Assembly: GCA_031963005.1 (NCBI GenBank)
Contig: JASSUL010000008.1
Coordinates: 36,076 to 100,075 of the forward strand
DNA length: 64,000 bases
Reading direction: 5' to 3'
Source: JASSUD01 sp031963005
Lineage (GTDB): Bacteria; Pseudomonadota; Gammaproteobacteria; Burkholderiales; Burkholderiaceae
Both the position numbers and the translations under genes were made by a program. Below are positions 8,219 through 17,009 of the stretch, in pieces; the stretch's first letter is position 1; every line of letters starts with the position of its first letter. The notes beneath the pieces were generated by a model that did not search any database, was not told where the DNA came from, and saw only the letters and a program-made list of their open reading frames with translations.

Positions 8219-9570
8219 TGCAGTCTATACAGATGATTAAAACTCCATATCGGCGGATCATTACTGCGTTTCCCCATCCAGAGGCGCAACTTATCGTTGT
8301 AGAACTTGACCGTATTGAGCCAGTCGCCATGCATGGCCAACCCCATGTCGTGTGGCACAGAGCTAGCGGATTTACAGTTGAAGACCCTTGGGGGAATCGA
8401 TTTATTGACTTTACATCAGGAGTGCTAGTTGCCAACTGCGGACATAGCCACCCCCGGGTAAAAGCAGCTATCTCAGCCCAACTTGAACAAGACCTTCTTA
8501 TGAGTTATATCTTCCCAACGCGGGAACGGGTCGAATTCATTAGTAATCTATTGAGCCATGCGCCGAAAGAGCATGACCAAGCGCTTTTGTTTAATTCTGG
8601 CTCTGAGGCTATTGAAGCATCCATAAAACTGGCGCGACAACATGCCATAGGCCAGTCTGGGCTGAATAAGCGATTAGTTATCTCGTTCGAAGGAAGTTTC
8701 CACGGCCGTACGCTGGGCTCACAGTTAGCTGGCGGTCTGCCTTCCTTGAAAGAGTGGATTGGACCGTGTGATCTGCCCTATAAACAATTTCCATTCCCAG
8801 ATTGTGAGAAATCTGCAGAGCATGACTTTGATAACTTCATCTACCACCTTGCCAAAACGGGGTTTGCGCCGAATGAAGTGTGCTGTATCGTTTTTGAAAG
8901 TTACCTGGGGGGAACTGTCTCATTCGCTGATGCTATGTATGTACAGAAGCTTCGGGAGTGGTGTAATCAAAACCATGTTTGTCTCATCTTCGATGAAATC
9001 CAGTCCGGCTTCGGTCGAACTGGACTGTGGTGGGGATTTGAGCACTATGGGGTAGAGCCTGACCTGATTGCTTGCGGGAAGGGTATCTCTGGATCTTTAC
9101 CTATGTCTGCAGTTATCGGTCGTCGTGAAATAATGAATAGCTTCAAACCAGGGGCTATGAGCACCACGCACAGCGGTAACCCATTGTGCTGCGCTGCAGC
9201 CAACGCTAGCTTAAATGTCCTGGTAGAGGAATCATTAGTAGACCATGCTCGTAACCTTGGGAATGATGTGAGCGACACGCTAGGTAAAATTGCCAAGAAT
9301 CGAAGTCTAGTCGGTTCAGTCTCCGGGAAAGGGCTTGTATATGGGATACGAGTAATTGATCCGATTACTGCTCAACCTTCCCAACGGTTTGCACAGGAAA
9401 TTGTTGACAAGACGGTTGCTCGTGGTGTTTTGCTCTTCAATCCAGTAGGGCCCTATGGTGCTACCATTAAGATAACCCCTCCTTTATGTATAGCGCATGA
9501 GGCTATGCAAGAGGGGCTTGAAGTAATAGATGAGGTTATTAGCCAGATAGAAGAAGCGCTTATTCCGTAG
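8218..9570 (+). CDS. Class III PLP-dependent aminotransferase
   Basis: The 450-residue enzyme has fold-type I class III features: SGSEAIEASIKLAR near 127-140 for phosphate binding, LIFDEIQSGFGRTG near 256-269 with the PLP-contacting Asp259, and the Schiff-base Lys288 in ACGKGISGS. The family includes GABA, ornithine and diaminobutyrate aminotransferases and the 6'-aminotransferases of aminoglycoside pathways. The start overlaps the stop of the IolB-like gene (TGATG at 8216-8220). That coupling suggests it aminates the keto or aldehyde product of the isomerase, or supplies another amino group. Cytosolic; the exact substrate cannot be read. It ends the GC-richer half of the cluster. Confidence 0.88.
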   Translation: MQSIQMIKTPYRRIITAFPHPEAQLIVVELDRIEPVAMHGQPHVVWHRASGFTVEDPWGNRFIDFTSGVLVANCGHSHPRVKAAISAQLEQDLLMSYIFPTRERVEFISNLLSHAPKEHDQALLFNSGSEAIEASIKLARQHAIGQSGLNKRLVISFEGSFHGRTLGSQLAGGLPSLKEWIGPCDLPYKQFPFPDCEKSAEHDFDNFIYHLAKTGFAPNEVCCIVFESYLGGTVSFADAMYVQKLREWCNQNHVCLIFDEIQSGFGRTGLWWGFEHYGVEPDLIACGKGISGSLPMSAVIGRREIMNSFKPGAMSTTHSGNPLCCAAANASLNVLVEESLVDHARNLGNDVSDTLGKIAKNRSLVGSVSGKGLVYGIRVIDPITAQPSQRFAQEIVDKTVARGVLLFNPVGPYGATIKITPPLCIAHEAMQEGLEVIDEVISQIEEALIP

Positions 9571-10115
9571 GAATGATTAAGATTAAATATTAAATTGGCT
9601 GCGATCAAAAGCAAATCAGGAAGCCGCGTTACATATTTTTCCTAGAAATTCTTTTTTGCGCGCTAAAACCCATGCTGGCCCCTTCTCACGTTTCAAACTC
9701 CCATAACCACTGGCACCGCAGTAATTGCCAGTGCTAAAGGCTAGGCGGCACTCTCTCGAAAAATAAGTAAAACCCCTGCTAGCGTGCGCGGTGTTGCGTA
9801 ATTTATTGTTCGCATTTAGCTTGATAATAAGAAAAGTCTAGTTGAGCAGAATCGCCAAAAAATTATTAAGCGGAGGCACTGTACTTAAGACCCCTCAAAT
9901 TTGAGCACAAACTTGTAAATAACTAGTATTCCAAAAACTCGTTGTGGCACTGACATTTTACGAATAAACAGAATCCGTCTTTAAAAAATGCCTGAATAGC
10001 ATGGAATTATTAACATGCCAAAATACAGAAGCGACTAGACATCTGCTGCAGCCGGAATATTGATTTTTACAAAATTTGAAAACTAATTTCAGATAAAATT
10101 TGAGAAAATAAATTT
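9571..10115. other. Intergenic gap, no gene seen
   Basis: No coding frame is supported in these 545 bases. A short inverted repeat (ACTGGCA ... TGCCAGT near 9709-9736) could act as a transcript end for the aminotransferase operon. Composition falls towards AT-rich at the right side, before the epimerase gene. Confidence 0.4.
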
Positions 10116-11123
10116 ATGAAAATTCTTATTACTGGCATGGCGGGATTTATAGGATTTTCAACGGCATGGAAATTAATTTCTCATAAGTATGAAATTATTG
10201 GGATTGATAATTTATGCAATTATTATGATGTTTCGCTGAAAAAAGCTCGATTAAAAAAATTAGAAAATAGAAAAAATATTAATTTCTATAGCGTTGACAT
10301 TGCTGATAATGATTCTCTATCAAATTTATTTTCTGAGCATAAATTTGATATAGTTTTACATCTGGCAGCGCAAGTCGGTGTGCGTTACTCCATCGAAAAC
10401 CCGGCAATATATGCAAGAACCAATTTAATTGGCTTTATAAATATATTAGAAAATTGTCGTAAAAATGAAGTAAAGCATTTAATATATGCTTCTTCCAGTT
10501 CGGTATACGGACTCAATACTAAAATTCCCTTCTCGACTCGTGACTCGGCAGATCAGCCCGTTAGTTTCTACGCGGCAACCAAAAAATCTAATGAGCTAAT
10601 GGCTCATTCTTATTCCTATCTTTACGGAATTCCTACGACAGGCCTACGCTTTTTCACTGTTTATGGACCTTGGGGCCGCCCAGACATGGCTCCTTTCAAA
10701 TTCGCTAATGCTATTTTTAAAGGGGAAGTACTCGATATATATAATAATGGTGAAATGTCGAGAGACTTTACTTATATCGACGATATTGTGGAAGGCATTA
10801 TATGTCTTATAGAAACTATTCCTATGCCAAGAATTCTAGAGCATTTCGAAACTGGAAATCCTGAAACTAATAGTGTTCCTTACGCTATTTACAATATCGG
10901 ATATGGCAGGCCAGTAAATGTAATGGACTTTATTCAAACAATAGCCAAAGCAGTAGGCAAAGAGGCAATATGTCGTTATATGCCCATGCAGCTGGGCGAT
11001 ATGAAACAGACTTACGCGGATATTGAAGAATTTTCTAGGGTTACAAGCCATCGCCCAAAAGTAGATGTAGAAAATGGCGTTTTTCAGTTTGTTAAGTGGT
11101 ATCGTGATTATTACAACTATTAA
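10116..11123 (+). CDS. NAD-dependent nucleotide-sugar epimerase, UDP-glucuronate 4-epimerase-like
   Basis: This is an extended short-chain dehydrogenase of 335 residues. It has the NAD-binding ITGMAGFIG near 5-13, the serine-rich segment ASSSSVYG near 125-132 and the catalytic Tyr152/Lys156 pair in YAATKK. The AAQVGVRYSIENP stretch and FFTVYGPWGRPDMA are typical of UDP-glucuronate 4-epimerases such as the capsule and LpsL enzymes. It would make UDP-galacturonate, or a related sugar, for the cluster glycosyltransferase or for surface polysaccharide. The gene is distinctly AT-rich and is separated from the aminotransferase gene by about 545 bases, so cluster membership is likely but not certain. 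Confidence 0.82.
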   Translation: MKILITGMAGFIGFSTAWKLISHKYEIIGIDNLCNYYDVSLKKARLKKLENRKNINFYSVDIADNDSLSNLFSEHKFDIVLHLAAQVGVRYSIENPAIYARTNLIGFINILENCRKNEVKHLIYASSSSVYGLNTKIPFSTRDSADQPVSFYAATKKSNELMAHSYSYLYGIPTTGLRFFTVYGPWGRPDMAPFKFANAIFKGEVLDIYNNGEMSRDFTYIDDIVEGIICLIETIPMPRILEHFETGNPETNSVPYAIYNIGYGRPVNVMDFIQTIAKAVGKEAICRYMPMQLGDMKQTYADIEEFSRVTSHRPKVDVENGVFQFVKWYRDYYNY

Positions 11124-11246
11124 ATTTCTTTTTATAGTGCTAGCGTTTATTAGACATTTTTCATTGTCAGAAGCACATTTTAAAGTGGGGCGGCGTGCTG
11201 TATTTAGGTAAAGGCGTTATGGGTGCGCGTCTGGATGACGCGCTAC

Positions 11247-12062
11247 TCATGACTGCTTATTCCATTTAATTTCTTGCAGCACAGTAGTCGCGATTTCCTC
11301 TATGGATTTATGCGTAGAGTCTATCCATTTGATGCCTTCGCGCTGCATCATGGCTTCTGCTTCATTGATTTCGTAGCGGCAATTTTCAAGCGCTGCGTAG
11401 CGGCTGCCGGGGCGGCGTCCGTTGCGGATATCGGTTAGGCGGTGTGGGTCAATAGAGAGGCCAAAGAGTTTGTCTTTATAAGGTAAAAGGGACTCGGGCA
11501 GTTTGCCACGATGGAAATCTTCAGGAATAAGGGGGTAATTTGCGACCTTTACGCCGTATTGCATTGCTAAATACAGGCTAGTGGGCGTTTTACCGCTGCG
11601 TGATACGCCGACTAAAATGACATCTGCTATGGCTAAATTCCGATTAGATTGCCCATCATCGTGCGCTAGGGAAAAATTAATGGCGTCGATACGGTTTTGG
11701 TATTCCTGGGTATCTGCTTGATGCCCTAGTCCCACTTCATGGCTTGCATGGATTTGCAAGGCTTTTTCCAGGGGCGCGATGAATGGGGCGAGCATATCCA
11801 TTATGAGCGCGTTTGCTGCTTGAATAATGGTTTTTAAAGAATGGTCGATGAGTGTCGTAAACACGATAGGAGTAGGGATGTCGGATCTTTGGCACGTTAC
11901 CGCGTTAATTTTGTGCAGCGCGTTAGTGGCTTTTTCCTCTGTATTGATAAAAGGTAAACGTACCAAGTGAAACTTGATATCAAACTGGGACAAGATGGAA
12001 TGGGCAAATGTTTCAGCGGTAATTCCCGTGCCGTCGGATACGATGAATACGGTATGAGACAT
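11247..12062 (-). CDS. ppsR: PEP synthase regulatory protein (kinase/pyrophosphorylase)
   Basis: This DUF299-family protein, 271 residues from the chosen start, contains the P-loop GVSRSGKTPTSLYLA, typical of the ADP-dependent kinase/Pi-dependent pyrophosphorylase that inactivates and reactivates PEP synthase. The N-terminus MSHTVFIVSDGTGITAE matches the family, so I start at 12062; the frame open to 12191 adds 43 residues without family resemblance. It is divergent from ppsA, the common arrangement in Burkholderiaceae, which supports both calls. Confidence 0.93.
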   Translation of the reverse strand: MSHTVFIVSDGTGITAETFAHSILSQFDIKFHLVRLPFINTEEKATNALHKINAVTCQRSDIPTPIVFTTLIDHSLKTIIQAANALIMDMLAPFIAPLEKALQIHASHEVGLGHQADTQEYQNRIDAINFSLAHDDGQSNRNLAIADVILVGVSRSGKTPTSLYLAMQYGVKVANYPLIPEDFHRGKLPESLLPYKDKLFGLSIDPHRLTDIRNGRRPGSRYAALENCRYEINEAEAMMQREGIKWIDSTHKSIEEIATTVLQEIKWNKQS

Positions 12063-12349
12063 GAGGGTAGTAGCGTAAATAGAGGGAAGAGACGAAAAGC
12101 CGCAGTGTACACAGCCCTGCCAAGAATCGGTTCTGGAAAGCCATAATATAAGTAGGGTATTTCGCGAAAAATAAGGAGGGCATCTCGGCAAGAAAAAGGG
12201 ATTAGTGCGAGCAAATACTAAAAAATAAAAAAAGAAGTTGTATAGATCAAGGGATAGGCGCGCTAGAATAGCGGTCTTTTGAAATTATTCTAGGAATTAT
12301 TACCTAGTAGCCTTTTGATCTATCCCCTACCGCATGAAGGGTTTTTCCT

Positions 12350-14833
12350 ATGAGTACAGTGGTTGACAGCAAGGGAACAGGCAGTGACACATTGCCTGCC
12401 GATATATCCCGTCTCTCGCAAGTTCCATCTCCAATGGCTTTAGAAATAGGTTCAGAAAGTGAATACGTCGTGCCCTTTGACGCCGTACGTATGAGCGATG
12501 TAGAGCGCGTTGGAGGGAAAAACGCCTCGCTGGGTGAAATGATCAGCCAGTTAACTAGTGCTGGAGTACGTGTTCCAGGCGGTTTTGCAACCACCGCGCA
12601 CGCGTTTCGCGATTTTTTACAGTACAACAAACTGACCGCACGTATTGAGGTGTGTTTAAACAACCTTGATGTGGAAGATGTGCGCGCCCTGGCGCAAGCA
12701 GGTGCTCAGATCCGAGAGTGGATAGCCCAAGCGCCTTTGCAGCCTCGTTTAGTAGACGAGATTCGCACTCATTTCGCACGCTTAGAAAATACGGCGCCCG
12801 ATGGGACAGTGCCTTCCTTCGCCGTGCGCTCTTCCGCCACCGCAGAGGATTTACCCGATGCTTCATTTGCCGGGCAGCAAGAAACCTATTTAAACGTAGT
12901 GGGCATTGAAGAGGTGCTTCAACGGAGCAAGGAAGTCTTTGCCTCACTCTATAATGATCGAGCGATTGCATATCGTGTACACAAAGGCTTTGCGCATGCC
13001 GAAGTGGCTTTGTCGGTAGGGGTGCAGCGCATGGTGCGCTCTGACCTCGGTGCTGCAGGGGTCATGTTTACCTTAGATACCGAATCGGGATTTCAAAACA
13101 CGGTGTTTATTACATCAAGTTATGGTCTGGGTGAAGCGGTTGTACAAGGGGCAGTGGATCCTGATGAATTTTATGTTTTTAAGCCTGCGCTTGCTAAAAA
13201 TAAATTCCCTATCCTGCGTCGTTCCATGGGCTCAAAACGTTTGAAAATGGAATTCAACGACCAGGCCAAAGCAGGAGTGCGTACCGTAGATGTGAGTGCG
13301 CAAGATCAAAATCGTTATTCCCTCAGCAATGAAGACATCATCGCCCTTGCGCGCTACGCGGTTATCATTGAGCAGCATTATCAGCGCCCCATGGATATTG
13401 AATGGGGTAAAGATGGTCTAGATGGGCATCTCTATATTTTGCAAGCACGCCCAGAGACGGTGAAAAGCCAAATAACAGGCAATACCGAACAACGCTTTAA
13501 ACTCAAAGAAGAGGCGCCAGTATTGGTCCGAGGCCGTGCTATCGGCCAAAAAGTGGGAATAGGGCCGGTTCGGGTGGTCAATGATATCGCTGAAATGGAA
13601 TTGGTACAGCCAGGGGATATTTTGGTTGCTGATATGACGGATCCCAATTGGGAGCCTGTGATGAAACGTGCAGCGGCGGTCGTGACCAATCGAGGAGGGC
13701 GTACCTGCCATGCGGCCATTATTGCCCGTGAGCTAGGTGTACCTGCTGTAGTGGGATGTGCTGATGCGACGGAACGCTTGCGCAATGGGATGGTCGTGAC
13801 CGTTTCCTGTGCAGAAGGGGATGAAGGTCGCGTTTATGAAGGGGCCTTGGATACGGAAGTCGTGGAAGTGTACAACGGTGCGCTGCCTGATTTGCCTATC
13901 AAGATCATGATGAATATCGGCAATCCGCAGCGTGCTTTCGAGTTTTCGCAATTTCCTAGTGCCGGCGTGGGTCTGGCGCGTTTGGAATTTATTGTGAATA
14001 ACACCATTGGCGTGCATCCCAAAGCATTGTTGGATTACCCTGCATTAGATCCTACGCTGAAACTGGCGGTAGAAAAGGCGGCGCAGGGCCATGCCTCGCC
14101 GCGTGAGTTTTATATCGATAAACTCACAGAAGGGATTTCCACGATCGCTGCCGCGTTTTACCCGCGCCCCGTCATTATTCGTCTGTCTGATTTCAAATCC
14201 AACGAGTATAAAAAATTGATTGGTGGGTCGCAGTACGAGCCCGATGAAGAAAACCCCATGCTGGGATTCCGAGGAGCCTCTCGGTATATCTCCGAGGATT
14301 TTGCTTGCGCATTTGAACTCGAATGCGTCGCACTCAAGCGCGTGCGCGAAGAGATGGGTTTAGATAATGTCGAAATTATGGTGCCCTTCGTACGTACGCT
14401 CAAACAAGCTGAGCAAGTCGTTGCCCTATTGGCGCGGTATGGCCTTAAGCGTGGAGAGCGTGGTTTGCGCTTAATTATGATGTGCGAAGTACCGTCTAAT
14501 GCCATTTTGGCAGAAGAATTTTTGCAGTATTTTGACGGTTTCTCGGTGGGTTCAAACGATCTCACCCAGCTGACCTTAGGGCTCGATCGTGATTCGGGTA
14601 TGCCATTGCTCACGCAAGATTTTGATGAACGTGACCCTGCGGTACTCTTTTTGCTACGCAGAGCGGTAGAAGCTTGTAAAAAGCAGGGGAAATATATCGG
14701 TATCTGTGGACAAGGTCCGTCGGATCACCCGGATTTTGCGGTTTGGCTTATGAAAGAAGGTTTGACGTCACTTTCCTTGAATCCTGACACGGTATTGCAA
14801 ACATGGCGTGCATTAGGAGCGCTGCAGAAGTAG
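12350..14833 (+). CDS. ppsA: Phosphoenolpyruvate synthase
   Basis: The 827-residue enzyme makes PEP, AMP and phosphate from pyruvate and ATP, feeding gluconeogenesis. In order it has an N-terminal ATP-binding domain beginning GGKNASLGEM, the swivelling phosphohistidine domain with GRTCHAAIIARELGVPAVVG, and the C-terminal PEP/pyruvate barrel with GSNDLTQLTLGLDRD and the catalytic cysteine in GICGQGPSDH. It is about 30 residues longer at the N-terminus than relatives I recall. The ATG at 12434 is an alternative start that would give the usual length. A strong terminator follows. A symbiont living on host acids would need this step. Confidence 0.96.
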   Translation: MSTVVDSKGTGSDTLPADISRLSQVPSPMALEIGSESEYVVPFDAVRMSDVERVGGKNASLGEMISQLTSAGVRVPGGFATTAHAFRDFLQYNKLTARIEVCLNNLDVEDVRALAQAGAQIREWIAQAPLQPRLVDEIRTHFARLENTAPDGTVPSFAVRSSATAEDLPDASFAGQQETYLNVVGIEEVLQRSKEVFASLYNDRAIAYRVHKGFAHAEVALSVGVQRMVRSDLGAAGVMFTLDTESGFQNTVFITSSYGLGEAVVQGAVDPDEFYVFKPALAKNKFPILRRSMGSKRLKMEFNDQAKAGVRTVDVSAQDQNRYSLSNEDIIALARYAVIIEQHYQRPMDIEWGKDGLDGHLYILQARPETVKSQITGNTEQRFKLKEEAPVLVRGRAIGQKVGIGPVRVVNDIAEMELVQPGDILVADMTDPNWEPVMKRAAAVVTNRGGRTCHAAIIARELGVPAVVGCADATERLRNGMVVTVSCAEGDEGRVYEGALDTEVVEVYNGALPDLPIKIMMNIGNPQRAFEFSQFPSAGVGLARLEFIVNNTIGVHPKALLDYPALDPTLKLAVEKAAQGHASPREFYIDKLTEGISTIAAAFYPRPVIIRLSDFKSNEYKKLIGGSQYEPDEENPMLGFRGASRYISEDFACAFELECVALKRVREEMGLDNVEIMVPFVRTLKQAEQVVALLARYGLKRGERGLRLIMMCEVPSNAILAEEFLQYFDGFSVGSNDLTQLTLGLDRDSGMPLLTQDFDERDPAVLFLLRRAVEACKKQGKYIGICGQGPSDHPDFAVWLMKEGLTSLSLNPDTVLQTWRALGALQK

Positions 14834-14908
14834 CGTAGAGGGGGCATTCAGCGTCAAGCTGTTTGTGTGTGAAGCCCGCCTGCGCAGAAAGCATTTCAGT
14901 GATAACAA

Positions 14909-14946
14909 AAGGCCATCTTGCGGCAACAAGATGGCCTTCCTTTTTT
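14909..14946 (+). terminator. Rho-independent terminator of ppsA
   Basis: A 12-bp perfect stem (AAGGCCATCTTG / CAAGATGGCCTT) with a six-base loop is followed by CC and a run of six T. It lies 75 bases after the ppsA stop. Confidence 0.9.
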
Positions 14947-15214
14947 ATATCGCCTCTTCTTTAGGTTTCCTAAGCTACCGTAAATACAAAAGAAAAAAAT
15001 ACGCATAGCTAGCAAATTTTTCGCATTCTCTGTCTGCTTTCTGAATAATCGTTTATACAATTTAGTCTTAAGAATGCTCTGTATTAATCTCTCCATCGCT
15101 GTCGCTGCACTCTAGTCTACGGTCTTTAGAGTTAGTGAAATTAAGGTTATGCACATTAAACTTCTTTCGAAACCGAGTAGCCAACCTACCCCCGTTTATA
15201 CTATTACTGGCTGA

Positions 15215-15256
15215 GAGGAATGATACCGCTACAGGGTTTAGAAAGAAGTCTATTCT
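15215..15256. repeat. Dispersed repeat, copy 1
   Basis: This roughly 42-base stretch, GAGGAATGATACCGCTACAG and onward through an AGAAAGAAGTCTATT core, recurs with a few changes at 48712-48752. Here it lies upstream of an F-box/LRR gene; there it lies beside the inverted repeat after the WD40-like gene. Function unknown. Confidence 0.6.
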
Positions 15257-15388
15257 TTAAAGCAATTTCATCTTAAAAAATATCGTAGTTGAAATAATCA
15301 ACGTCTTCCAATTTTTTTAATTTTTAAGATGCTTTTTCGTAACCGATATAATGAAAAAATATAATCCATATTTATAGAGGAATAGAAT

Positions 15389-16429
15389 ATGTTTTCAGTT
15401 ATTAACGGCTCGCGGAATACAAGAAATCCTCTCAAAAATACAGAAAAAGAAAGCCAAGGTGCGAAAAGAAAAAATAAATTTTTATTATCTTTTTCAGATT
15501 ATTTTGAAAATTTTCGGCGAACAAAAGAAGTATTAGAAGATAAACCAACTGCCGTTGATAAAGAAAATTTAGAACGGTCAGCTTTAATAATGAAAAATAT
15601 ATGCTGGAAACCACCAGAAATTTCCCTAGACCTGCAAGCTATTTTACAAGCAAAATGTCAGACCATGGCAGAAAAAAAGATACTTGATCACCCTACAGGG
15701 TGGCAAGATCTTTCTGCAGACATAAAAATACATATTGCTTCTTATTTAGATGATCCTAGCAAGCTCAAGCTACTATTAGCTAATAAAGCTTCTTATGAAG
15801 CCGTCATGGCTAACCCATTTCATATTATTGTTAAAAATAAGAAACAACTTCAGAAAGTATTATCCATCCACAAAATTGATAGTTTGATACTAAAAGGGGG
15901 GGATTTTATGAATGAAGATTTAAAAAAATTACCTCCATCATTGAAAAAATTGGCTATAAGAGGCTGCAGTGGTATTACTGAGGAAGGTTTAGAAAATATG
16001 CCGGTTGCATTGAAAGAGCAGTTGGAGGAGTTGAGGTTAAATTGCTTAGACTTAAATAACCTAGGCCCCTTGAAGACATTCAAAAATTTGAAGATACTAA
16101 TTTTACAGCGTTGCGATGGTATTACTGCTGAAGTCTTCAAAGATATGCCCGAAAATTTAGAAAAAGTATATGTACACAGTTGTCGTAATATTGCAGATGA
16201 AGGGCTGCAAGCTGTGTGTGGCTTGCCAAAATTAACTGAACTTTATTTGGGCAGTTGTCTTAATATTACTAATACAGGATTATTGTATCTGAAAGAACGG
16301 AAAAATTCGTTGCTACTTACATTAGCATTCCTTAGTGGCTGTACCATAGAATCCATCAAAGGATTGGAGGGTTCATTAGTAACAGTAAACGCCGCCACCG
16401 AATCCTTAGTACATGAGTTGTCAGTATAA
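15389..16429 (+). CDS. F-box-like/leucine-rich repeat protein, probable host-targeted effector
   Basis: The 346-residue protein has a lysine-rich N-terminus, an F-box-like segment at about 104-142 (WQDLSADIKIHIASYLDD, then a helix with LLLANK) and leucine-rich repeats of the cysteine-containing AMN1/F-box type from about 160 onward (units such as LKKLAIRGCSGITEEGLENM and LTELYLGSCLNITNTGL). F-box proteins dock to Skp1 in eukaryotic SCF ubiquitin ligases while the LRR binds the target. Bacteria have no SCF, so a secreted protein acting in the host is the natural reading. No signal peptide is visible. The gene is AT-rich compared with ppsA. F-box detection is by eye and needs a profile check; the LRR is clear. 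Confidence 0.8.
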   Translation: MFSVINGSRNTRNPLKNTEKESQGAKRKNKFLLSFSDYFENFRRTKEVLEDKPTAVDKENLERSALIMKNICWKPPEISLDLQAILQAKCQTMAEKKILDHPTGWQDLSADIKIHIASYLDDPSKLKLLLANKASYEAVMANPFHIIVKNKKQLQKVLSIHKIDSLILKGGDFMNEDLKKLPPSLKKLAIRGCSGITEEGLENMPVALKEQLEELRLNCLDLNNLGPLKTFKNLKILILQRCDGITAEVFKDMPENLEKVYVHSCRNIADEGLQAVCGLPKLTELYLGSCLNITNTGLLYLKERKNSLLLTLAFLSGCTIESIKGLEGSLVTVNAATESLVHELSV

Positions 16430-16768
16430 TGACTCTATAATCATCAGGGAACATGCTGCAGGACGCTGTATCCATTGTCCAGCCCGAAAAGAAGCTAGAA
16501 AATTGCAGAGACATTTTTTGTTGTCGACTTATTATAGTAAGGCTTCTTCAAATGGTGGGGTTCCCGGCATATCTTTACACATAACTTAAAGCATGTAGAT
16601 TTTTACTGGCCCAGCGGGAGCCCCCCGCGCAAAAATCATAACCTACTATAAGCTGTAGTAGTTCTGATATGATCGTACAGTAAAACCTTGCCAAGAGGTG
16701 GGGGTACTCGGTTTGATAGAGGTGCGAATCTTTATTAAACCAGCGCGTAAGCGCCAAGGAGTAACCCC
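16430..16768. other. Intergenic gap upstream of a small ORF
   Basis: There is no supported gene in these 339 bases. The right end has a strong AAGGAG ribosome-binding site at about 16757-16762 in front of an ATG at 16769. A candidate promoter -10 (TATAGT, near 16533) is visible, but the -35 is weak. Confidence 0.35.
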
Positions 16769-16996
16769 ATGCATAGCGTTCTCAAAATACCTAATCTCAG
16801 AAACCGGGTGGAAGCAGTCATTGAAATAGCCATGGCTGAATTTGCTTTAGAACAAACTGCGTTCGGGCAAGTATGTGATCAAATAAACTACGCAGAAACT
16901 ACACGCTATAGGCTCAAAAAAAAGCTGGAGAAGAGCACCACGATGATGGCCTCTTTTCCAGCTTTTTTACTTAACCCGATTCACATGGTTGAGTGA
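16769..16996 (+). CDS. Small ORF of unknown function (doubtful)
   Basis: The frame encodes 75 residues from an ATG preceded by an excellent AAGGAG at six-base spacing. The first 49 codons could form a small helical protein. The rest runs through the strong hairpin at 16916-16968, which serves as terminator for clpA on the other strand, so the C-terminus is probably not selected as protein. I recognise no family. It may be a real short gene truncated by, or overlapping, the terminator. Confidence 0.3.
   Translation: MHSVLKIPNLRNRVEAVIEIAMAEFALEQTAFGQVCDQINYAETTRYRLKKKLEKSTTMMASFPAFLLNPIHMVE
16916..16968 (-). terminator. Terminator of the clpS-clpA operon
   Basis: A long stem (AAAAGCTGG..GAAGAG paired with CTCTT..CCAGCTTTT) is flanked by A and T runs on both sides, so it can act in both directions. 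It lies about 40 bases after the clpA stop on the minus strand. Confidence 0.8.
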
Positions 16997-17009
16997 ACCC
17001 ATAAGCGAA

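Noticed and set aside
8759..9055. Extra frame within the aminotransferase gene
   Set aside because: It is a shadow of the real gene in another frame, without ribosome-binding site or family motifs.
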